DNA from: Acidimicrobiia bacterium | GTDB lineage: Bacteria; Actinomycetota; Acidimicrobiia; Acidimicrobiales; Ilumatobacteraceae | Assembly: GCA_013811855.1 (NCBI GenBank) | Contig: JACCUL010000369.1 | Location: 1 to 10,904, forward strand | DNA: 10,904 nt | Reading direction: 5' to 3' | Part shown: positions 6,279-10,904 of the stretch, in pieces | Position numbering within the stretch: the stretch's first letter is position 1 | Layout of the letters: the number at the start of each line of letters is the position of its first letter | Program-made: the position numbers and the translations under genes | The notes under the pieces: generated by a model | Seen by the model: the letters and a program-made list of their open reading frames with translations, nothing else | The model's database searches: none | What the model was told of the DNA's origin: nothing

Positions 6279-7274
6279 TCAGATCGTCTCGACGAGCTGG
6301 CGCAGCCGGGCGACGAGGCGTGGCCGGACGGTGGCGTCGGTCTTGCCGAGGTGCACGACGACGGCATCGCGTTCCGGCAGGACGAGGACGTACTGGCCCT
6401 CGTAGCCGTGGGCGGCCAGCGAGCCGGGCTGGTCGGGCCACGTCCACCAGTGGCGGCCGTAGCCGAAGCCGGTCTCCTCGTCGACGGCGATCGTGGTGCG
6501 GGCGTGGTCGCGCCACCCCTTGGGAAGGACCCGGGCACCGTTGACGACGCCGTCGCGCAGGTACAGCTCACCGAAGCGGGCGAACTGCCGGGCCGGCGCG
6601 TTGACGAACGTCGAGCCGGCCCAGTTGCCGGCCCGGTCGAAACCGGGATCGGCGTCGGGCATCCCGGCCGGTCCGAACAGTCGCTGGTCGAGGAACGCCC
6701 GCACCTCGGCCTCCCTCCCGGACGGCGTGACGGCCGACGGCGCCACGTGATCGCCGACGATGCGGCTGATGATGTTGGTCGTGCCCGACGAGTAGTTCCA
6801 CACCGTGCCGGGCGGGTGGTCGAGCGGCAGGGCGGCGGCGTAGGCGGCTTGGTCGTCGGCGCCGGCGCCGAACAGCATGTCGAGGCAGTGCGACGTGGCG
6901 TCGTCCACGTAGTCCTCGACGAAGCGCAGCCCCGACCGCATCTCGAGAAGGTCGAGCAGCGTGATGGCCTCCTTCTCGGTCCCCCGCCACTCCGGCACGG
7001 CGGCCGGGTCCGCCGGGTCGACGCGCCCGTCGTCGACGAGGATGCCGACGGCGGCGTGGACCATCGACTTGGCGGTGCTCCACGACGGCAGCCGGGTGTC
7101 GGCGTCGACGGCGCTCCCGGCGGGCTGGAAGAGGTTGCCGGGCTGGGTGCCGTACCGCTCGGCCACGATCTCGCCGCCCTTTGTCACCACGACGGCGAGC
7201 GTCACGCCTTCCTCGGCCGGACGGGCCAGCAGATCGTCGACCGCTGACAGGAGGTGACGGTCAGCGACCGTCAC
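6279..7274 (-). CDS. Beta-lactamase-fold serine hydrolase (class C / 6-aminohexanoate-dimer-hydrolase type)
   Basis: The 331-residue product has the SxxK nucleophile motif at S66-T67-A68-K69 (context RLPSWSTAKSMVHAAVGIL), a Tyr motif at Y161-S-S within VWNYSSGTTNIISR, and a C-terminal HGYEGQYV segment (289-296) in the place of the KTG-like motif. LLEMRSGLRFVEDY (109-122) is also typical of serine hydrolases of the esterase/NylB branch of the beta-lactamase superfamily. No signal peptide is visible, so it is probably cytosolic and more likely an esterase or amidase than an antibiotic-degrading enzyme. The start chosen is GTG 7274, overlapping the LOG-family gene by 14 bases; a longer frame to 7373 would overlap that gene more and adds a basic stretch unlike the family. 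The substrate cannot be predicted. Confidence 0.82.
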   Translation of the reverse strand: MTVADRHLLSAVDDLLARPAEEGVTLAVVVTKGGEIVAERYGTQPGNLFQPAGSAVDADTRLPSWSTAKSMVHAAVGILVDDGRVDPADPAAVPEWRGTEKEAITLLDLLEMRSGLRFVEDYVDDATSHCLDMLFGAGADDQAAYAAALPLDHPPGTVWNYSSGTTNIISRIVGDHVAPSAVTPSGREAEVRAFLDQRLFGPAGMPDADPGFDRAGNWAGSTFVNAPARQFARFGELYLRDGVVNGARVLPKGWRDHARTTIAVDEETGFGYGRHWWTWPDQPGSLAAHGYEGQYVLVLPERDAVVVHLGKTDATVRPRLVARLRQLVETI

Positions 7275-7845
7275 GGTCGATCCACTTGTGCGGCGTGTCA
7301 GGGCTCGGCGCGGTCGCCTGGGCGACGGCCTCGTCGACGGTGCGCGCCCGCTGGGCCAGCATGCGGTGCGCACCGCGGATGAAGTTGGCCTCGACGGCGC
7401 GGTCGAAGAACTCGAACAACGGCGTGTAGTACCCGTCGACGTCGAGGAACACGACCGGCTTGGCGACGAGCCCGAGCTGGTTCCAGGTCAGGATCTCCAG
7501 CGTCTCGTCAAGCGTGCCGAAACCGCCGGGCAGGGCGATGAACCCGCTGGCCAGCTCGGACATGCGGGCCTTGCGCTCGTGCATCGAGCCCACGACCTCC
7601 AGCGACGTCAGCCCCTCGTGGGCGATCTCGGCCCGCACGAGGCCCTCGGTGATCACGCCCGTCACCGGACCGCCGCCGGTCAGCACGGCGTCGGCGACGA
7701 CGCCCATCAGGCCGACCTGCCCACCGCCGTACACCAGGCCGAGGCCCCGGCGGGCGATCGCCGCCCCGAGGCGCCGGGCCTGCTCCTGGTACATCGGCGT
7801 CGCCCCGAGGTTGGACCCGCAGAAGACACCGACCAGGACCGACAT
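7261..7845 (-). CDS. LOG-family nucleoside 5'-monophosphate phosphoribohydrolase (TIGR00730)
   Basis: The 194-residue protein, about the usual family length, has the Rossmann-type start VLVGVFCGSNLG (3-14), LVYGGGQVGLMG (37-48), SMHERKARM (87-95) and the signature PGGFGTLDE (106-114), with Glu114 as catalytic residue and Arg91/Lys92 in the active site. Members cleave nucleotide 5'-monophosphates at the N-glycosidic bond; the plant LOG enzymes release active cytokinins, and bacterial members were long misnamed lysine decarboxylases. Mycobacterium has a working homologue. ATG 7845 is the start, as upstream residues are low-complexity. The gene is divergent from mcd with a 41-53 base gap, and it overlaps the serine hydrolase gene by 14 bases at its 3' end, so the two are probably co-transcribed. 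The physiological nucleotide is not known. Confidence 0.88.
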   Translation of the reverse strand: MSVLVGVFCGSNLGATPMYQEQARRLGAAIARRGLGLVYGGGQVGLMGVVADAVLTGGGPVTGVITEGLVRAEIAHEGLTSLEVVGSMHERKARMSELASGFIALPGGFGTLDETLEILTWNQLGLVAKPVVFLDVDGYYTPLFEFFDRAVEANFIRGAHRMLAQRARTVDEAVAQATAPSPDTPHKWIDRDGR

Positions 7846-7885
7846 GGCGCAAACACTGGCACAGCCGCCCGCCGCGGCAGCTCGG

Positions 7886-7891
7886 TATGGT
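7886..7891 (+). promoter_or_regulatory. Candidate -10 box of a leaderless promoter for mcd
   Basis: TATGGT fits the actinobacterial TANNNT consensus and ends 7 bases before ATG 7899, the geometry of a leaderless transcript that begins at or beside the start codon. No convincing -35 box or Shine-Dalgarno sequence is visible. The alternative ATG at 7887 would lie inside this box, which is why I prefer 7899. Confidence 0.35.
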
Positions 7892-7898
7892 CGCGGCG

Positions 7899-9509
7899 AT
7901 GAGCACCGCTCCCGACCTGGCGGGCGCGAACGATGCGCTCGGTCGGGTCGACGCCGTGATCGCCACCGCGGCCGCACGGCTCGCCGAGCGCGGCGGGCCG
8001 GATGCCGCGCAGGTGCTGGCCTACGACCTGGCCCACGCCGCGTCGGCGGCGGCCACGGGGAGGGCGATGCTCGACTACGGCAACCACGGCGAAACCGAGG
8101 CCCGGCTGACGTGTGCGTTCGTCGCCGACGTCATCCACGACCTGGCGATGCGGCTGGTCGGCCGGGAGGAGCTGTGGGGGGTCAAGGCCGTCGAGCTCGC
8201 CGACGCGGCCCCCTTCGTCAGCGCCTTTCGCGACCCGGCGTTCCTCGCCGACCTCGCCGAATCCGCCGGTCCGCGGCACCTCGACGACGACATGGAGCTC
8301 GTCCAGGACACGTTCCGCGCCTTCGCCGACAACGTCGTCGCCCCCCACGCCGAGCACGTCCACCGCACCAACGGCGACGTGCCCGAGTCGATCATCTCCG
8401 GTCTCGCCGAGGTCGGCGCGTTCGGGCTGTCGGTGCCGGCCGAGTACGGCGGGTTCAGCGAGGGCGGCGACCGCGAGTACCTGGCGATGGTCATCGCCAC
8501 CGAGGAGCTCAGCCGGGCCAGCCTGGGCATCGGCGGTTCCCTGATCACCCGGCCCGAGATCCTCACCCGGGCGCTCGTCAAGGGTGGCACCGAGGCCCAG
8601 AAGCAGCACTGGCTGCCGCAGCTCGCATCGGCCGAGGTGATGGCCGCCGTCGCCGTCACCGAGCCCGATTTCGGCAGCGACGTCGCCGGCCTCAAGGTCA
8701 CCGCCACGCCGGCCGACGGTGCCGATGGTCGACCGGGCTACGTGATCAACGGCGTCAAGACGTGGTGCACCTTCGCCGCTCGCGCCGACGTGCTGATGCT
8801 GCTGGCCCGCACCGACCCCGACCGCGCCGCCGGCCACCGCGGGCTCAGCCTGTTCGTCGTGCCGAAGCCCCGCGGGGAGGGTCACGGCTTCGCCTTCACG
8901 CAGGACACCACCGCCGGCGCGGTGGGCCGCACCGGGAAGATGGAGGGCCGGCCGATCGACACGATCGGTTACCGCGGGATGCACAGCTACGAGGTCGCCC
9001 TGGAGGACTGGTGGGTGCCGGCGGACCACCTCGTCGGCGAGGACGGCGGCCTCAACCGCGGCTTCTACCTGCAGATGGAAGGGTTCGAGAACGGGCGCCT
9101 GCAGACCGCGGCCCGCGCCGTCGGGGTGATGCAGGCGGCGTACGAAACCGCGCTCGCGTACGCCAAGGACCGCACGGTGTTCGGCTCGCCGGTGTTGGGT
9201 TACGAGCTCACGAGGGTCAAGCTCGGACGCATGGCGGCGCTCGTCCAGGCCGGCCGCCAGTTCTCGTACCGCGTGGCGACGCTGATGGCCAACGGGGGTG
9301 GCGCCTTGGAGGCCAGCATGGTCAAGGCGTACGTCTGCAAGGCGGCCGAGTGGGTGACGCGGGAGGCGATGCAGATCCACGGCGGGTTCGGCTACGCCGA
9401 GGAGTACGCCGTCAGCCGCCTCTTCGTCGACGCCCGCGTGCTGTCGATCTTCGAAGGCGCCGACGAGACGCTGTGCCTCAAGGTGATCGCCCGCCGCCTC
9501 GCCCGCTGA
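7899..9509 (+). CDS. mcd: (2S)-Methylsuccinyl-CoA dehydrogenase-type acyl-CoA dehydrogenase
   Basis: At 536 residues this is about 150 longer than a standard acyl-CoA dehydrogenase, owing to an alpha-helical N-terminal extension (residues about 1-128: AYDLAHAASAAATGRAMLDY..., EARLTCAFVADVIHDLAMRL). Such an extension is characteristic of methylsuccinyl-CoA dehydrogenase, which oxidises (2S)-methylsuccinyl-CoA to mesaconyl-CoA in the ethylmalonyl-CoA pathway. The dehydrogenase part has FGLSVPAEYGGFSEGG, AVAVTEPDFGSDVAGLKV (FAD and substrate region), GKMEGRPIDTIGYRGMHSYE, RTVFGSPV, MQIHGGFGYAEEY and VLSIFEGADETL with Glu519 as the catalytic base. The electron acceptor should be ETF, and the protein is cytosolic. 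ATG 7899 is preferred over ATG 7887 because of the promoter-like box between them. Nearby mcl and the CitE-like gene support the pathway assignment. Another branched acyl-CoA dehydrogenase remains possible but less likely. Confidence 0.85.
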   Translation: MSTAPDLAGANDALGRVDAVIATAAARLAERGGPDAAQVLAYDLAHAASAAATGRAMLDYGNHGETEARLTCAFVADVIHDLAMRLVGREELWGVKAVELADAAPFVSAFRDPAFLADLAESAGPRHLDDDMELVQDTFRAFADNVVAPHAEHVHRTNGDVPESIISGLAEVGAFGLSVPAEYGGFSEGGDREYLAMVIATEELSRASLGIGGSLITRPEILTRALVKGGTEAQKQHWLPQLASAEVMAAVAVTEPDFGSDVAGLKVTATPADGADGRPGYVINGVKTWCTFAARADVLMLLARTDPDRAAGHRGLSLFVVPKPRGEGHGFAFTQDTTAGAVGRTGKMEGRPIDTIGYRGMHSYEVALEDWWVPADHLVGEDGGLNRGFYLQMEGFENGRLQTAARAVGVMQAAYETALAYAKDRTVFGSPVLGYELTRVKLGRMAALVQAGRQFSYRVATLMANGGGALEASMVKAYVCKAAEWVTREAMQIHGGFGYAEEYAVSRLFVDARVLSIFEGADETLCLKVIARRLAR

Positions 9510-9511
9510 TC

Positions 9512-9541
9512 GGTTCTGGACGCGAGTTCGTCAGAAGAACC
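9512..9541. terminator. Possible hairpin terminator between convergent mcd and dienelactone hydrolase genes
   Basis: GGTTCT (9512-9517) pairs with AGAACC (9536-9541), and inside it GACG (9519-9522) pairs with CGTC (9529-9532) around a 6-base loop, with a small internal loop between the stems. It begins 3 bases after the mcd stop and lies 14 bases beyond the stop of the convergent gene. There is no U-tract. The position supports termination; the structure is moderate. Confidence 0.4.
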
Positions 9542-9555
9542 CGGCACGGACCTCG

Positions 9556-10245
9556 TCAGAACCCCGACGTCGGGTCGGCGAGCTCCTCGCGGAACAGTTG
9601 GTTCGTCCGTTCCCACGCCTCGAGCGAATGCTCGGCCGAGTAGACCTCGGGACGGGAGTCGTTGAAGAAGGCGTGCTGGCACCCCTCGTGGACGTGCAGC
9701 GTGGCGTCCTTGCCCAGCGCCCGAAGCGTGGCCTCCAACTCGGCCGCCTGCTCGGGAGGGAAGGACTCGTCCTCCGAGGCGTACTCGCCGACGACCTTGG
9801 CCTCGAGCCGCGACCAGTCGGGCTGGGCCGACTCCCACGGGAAGAGGCCGTAGTACGGCGCCACCGCCTTGACGACGTCGGGCCGCAGGGTGCCGAGCAT
9901 CAGCGCCAAACCACCGCCCATGCAGTAGCCGACGACGCCGATGCGGTCGCCGCCGGTGCGCTCGACGAGCAGGTCGACCGCCGCGGACATGTCCTTGGCC
10001 GCCTGCTCGATGTTGAGCGCCATCATCAGCTTGCCGGCGCCGTCCGGCTCGGTCGTCGTCTCACCGCGGTACAGGTCGGGGACGATGGCCGTGAAGCCGG
10101 CGTCACCGAAGCGATCGGTGACGTCGATGATGTGCGGCACGAGGCCCCACCACTCCTGGATCACGACCGCGCCGGGGCCGCCGCCGTCGGCCAGGTAGCC
10201 CTGGCAGCTCCCCGAGTTGCTGGCGAACGTGACCATCTCACCCAT
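9556..10245 (-). CDS. Dienelactone hydrolase family protein
   Basis: The 229-residue alpha/beta hydrolase matches the dienelactone hydrolase family in length and motifs. AVVIQEWWGLVPHI carries Glu31, the residue that activates the nucleophile. VVGYCMGGGLAL has Cys108 as nucleophile in G-x-C-x-G. Asp159 follows in GEYASEDESFP, and HAFFN has the catalytic His191. Family members open lactone rings, as in chlorocatechol breakdown, but most genomic members have unknown ester or lactone substrates. No signal peptide is seen once ATG 10245 is taken as the start; a longer frame to 10308 would cover the regulatory region. Upstream, TACCGT 8 bases before the ATG fits a leaderless promoter. The gene converges on mcd and diverges from the aminotransferase, with which it shares an operator-like dyad. 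No aromatic-degradation genes lie nearby to suggest a pathway. Confidence 0.87.
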   Translation of the reverse strand: MGEMVTFASNSGSCQGYLADGGGPGAVVIQEWWGLVPHIIDVTDRFGDAGFTAIVPDLYRGETTTEPDGAGKLMMALNIEQAAKDMSAAVDLLVERTGGDRIGVVGYCMGGGLALMLGTLRPDVVKAVAPYYGLFPWESAQPDWSRLEAKVVGEYASEDESFPPEQAAELEATLRALGKDATLHVHEGCQHAFFNDSRPEVYSAEHSLEAWERTNQLFREELADPTSGF

Positions 10246-10253
10246 GGGCCCGC

Positions 10254-10259
10254 ACGGTA
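10254..10259 (-). promoter_or_regulatory. Candidate -10 box for the dienelactone hydrolase gene
   Basis: On the minus strand TACCGT (TANNNT) ends 8 bases before ATG 10245. This spacing fits a leaderless or near-leaderless actinobacterial promoter. No clear -35 box is seen. Confidence 0.35.
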
Positions 10260-10274
10260 GACGGGCGATGCCGA

Positions 10275-10312
10275 ACCCGTGCACCCGTGATTGTGCAGTG
10301 ACAAACACGGGT
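10275..10312. promoter_or_regulatory. Operator-like imperfect dyad in the divergent control region
   Basis: Two 12-base arms, ACCCGTGATTGT (10283-10294) and ACAAACACGGGT (10301-10312), are inverted repeats matching at 11 of 12 positions around the 6-base centre GCAGTG. A further direct copy of ACCCGTG lies at 10275-10281. The element sits between the start of the dienelactone hydrolase gene (10245) and the leader ORF of the aminotransferase (10351), where no terminator is expected. This suggests a binding site for a dimeric transcription factor controlling one or both genes. The regulator itself is not in the window. Confidence 0.5.
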
Positions 10313-10336
10313 CTGTGCGCCTCGACGGGTGTCGAA

Positions 10337-10342
10337 TAGCCT
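10337..10342 (+). promoter_or_regulatory. Candidate -10 box upstream of the leader ORF and aminotransferase
   Basis: TAGCCT (TANNNT) ends 8 bases before ATG 10351. Transcription starting near that ATG would give a leaderless transcript beginning with the 12-codon ORF. The dyad at 10283-10312 lies immediately upstream, near where a -35 region would be. Confidence 0.35.
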
Positions 10343-10350
10343 GTCGCCCC

Positions 10351-10389
10351 ATGACTGCAACTGCGTTCCCTGCCGGGACCTCCGAGTGA
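10351..10389 (+). CDS. Twelve-codon leader ORF overlapping the aminotransferase start
   Basis: ATG 10351 opens a frame encoding MTATAFPAGTSE that stops at TGA 10387-10389. Its stop overlaps the GTG start of the aminotransferase in a GTGA (10386-10389). The aminotransferase has no clear Shine-Dalgarno sequence of its own, so re-initiation after this small ORF could be how it is translated. Leaderless small ORFs upstream of genes are well documented in mycobacteria. Both peptides start M-T-A-T, which may be coincidence or a small duplication of the start region. No function beyond coupling is suggested. Confidence 0.35.
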   Translation: MTATAFPAGTSE

Positions 10390-10904
10390 CGGCCACGGAG
10401 GAGCGCACGGGCGCGTCCACGTTCGCCGACGATCGCGCTCACGTCTTCCACTCGTGGTCCGCGCAGGGCCTGCTCAACCCGGCCGTCGTCGTCGGCGCCG
10501 AGGGCTCGCGGTTCTGGGACGAGCACGGCAACACCTACCTCGACTTCTCCAGCCAACTCGTCAACGTCAACATCGGTCACCAGCACCCCAAGCTCGTGGC
10601 GGCGATCAAGGAGCAGGCCGACCGGCTGTGCACGATCGCCCCGATCCACGCCAACGACGCCCGCAGCGCGGCCGCCCGGCTCATCGCCGAGCTGGCTCCC
10701 GGCGACCTCGACATGGTCTTCTTCACCAACGGCGGCGCCGAGGCGACGGAGAACGCCATCCGCATGGCCCGCCACCACACCGCCCGCCACAAGGTGCTGA
10801 CCACGTACCGCAGCTACCACGGCTCGACCGGCGGGGCCATCACGATGACCGGCGACCCGAGACGCTGGGGCAGCGAACCCGGCCTGCCCGGCATCGTCAA
10901 GTTC
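10386..10904 (+). CDS. Class-III (PLP-dependent) aminotransferase, N-terminal part
   Basis: The first 173 codons are visible and the frame is open to the window end. The sequence matches the omega- or class-III aminotransferases (fold type I). HVFHSWSAQGLLNPAVVV (19-36) is a substrate-side N-terminal segment, and GSRFWDEHGNTYLDFSSQ (40-57) is the common small-domain strand pair. NIGHQHPKLVAAI (62-74) follows. FFTNGGAEATENAIRMAR (112-129) holds the PLP phosphate-binding Gly-Gly-Ala-Glu, and YRSYHGSTGGA (141-151) has the aromatic residue that stacks on the PLP ring. The lysine that binds PLP lies beyond the window. The HSW-x-Q start resembles aminotransferases of the taurine/beta-alanine--pyruvate type, but the amino donor cannot be fixed from this part. 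Its start is GTG 10386, overlapping the leader ORF stop. It is probably a cytosolic dimer, by family. Confidence 0.85.
   Translation, partial: MTATEERTGASTFADDRAHVFHSWSAQGLLNPAVVVGAEGSRFWDEHGNTYLDFSSQLVNVNIGHQHPKLVAAIKEQADRLCTIAPIHANDARSAAARLIAELAPGDLDMVFFTNGGAEATENAIRMARHHTARHKVLTTYRSYHGSTGGAITMTGDPRRWGSEPGLPGIVKF

Noticed and set aside
4925..6544. A 539-codon plus-strand frame antisense to mutY, the membrane protein and the hydrolase
   Set aside because: Its translation is rich in Arg, Gln, Asp, Glu and Ala without recognisable motifs, while the opposite strand encodes clear protein families; long antisense frames are expected at this GC content.
7707..9380. A 557-codon minus-strand frame antisense to mcd
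   Set aside because: It is a mirror of the mcd coding strand with biased composition and no motif; mcd on the plus strand is unmistakable.
1..10904. CRISPR arrays, tRNA or rRNA genes, insertion sequences, integrase or phage genes
   Set aside because: No spaced repeats, no tRNA-like cloverleaf and no transposase or phage motif were seen on either strand.

Overview
This is a very GC-rich, tightly packed stretch of bacterial chromosome. The high GC, frequent GTG/TTG starts, 4-base start/stop overlaps and protein families (actinobacterial-type MutY, methylsuccinyl-CoA dehydrogenase, UGSC selenoprotein) suggest a high-GC actinobacterium, perhaps an acidimicrobial lineage; the taxonomy is inference. 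I see no tRNA, rRNA, insertion sequence, prophage gene or CRISPR array, and no gene-free stretch longer than about 140 bases.

Left, plus strand (1-2194): the tail of an alpha/beta hydrolase, a 477-residue protein with a thioredoxin-like N-terminus (CATC) and a large unrecognised C-terminal region, and then the highlight of the window: a UGSC-family selenoprotein whose frame is interrupted by an in-frame TGA at 1937-1939. That TGA falls exactly on the selenocysteine of the family's U-G-S-C motif. The frame continues to a normal stop at 2192-2194, and a bacterial SECIS-like hairpin lies just behind the TGA. Standard gene calling would truncate or miss this gene. The three genes overlap start-to-stop and look translationally coupled.

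Middle, minus strand (2201-7845, read right to left): LOG-family nucleotide phosphoribohydrolase, SxxK serine hydrolase, an LPG-synthase-TM-type membrane protein, MutY, malyl-CoA lyase (mcl) and a second CitE-like lyase or thioesterase. Overlaps or short gaps suggest one or two transcripts, with a possible break at the hairpin near 6243-6274. A hairpin at 2201-2224 separates this unit from the convergent selenoprotein unit.

Right (7887-10904): a plus-strand acyl-CoA dehydrogenase with the long N-terminal extension of methylsuccinyl-CoA dehydrogenase (mcd), a convergent minus-strand dienelactone-hydrolase-family gene, and the beginning of a plus-strand class-III aminotransferase that runs off the end. 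The last two diverge from a 140-base region holding a good imperfect dyad and a 12-codon leader ORF that overlaps the aminotransferase start.

mcl, the CitE-like protein and mcd together point to the ethylmalonyl-CoA pathway of acetyl-CoA assimilation (methylsuccinyl-CoA oxidation, methylmalyl-CoA cleavage, malyl-CoA hydrolysis). The selenoprotein needs selA/selB/selC/selD, none of which lie in this window.
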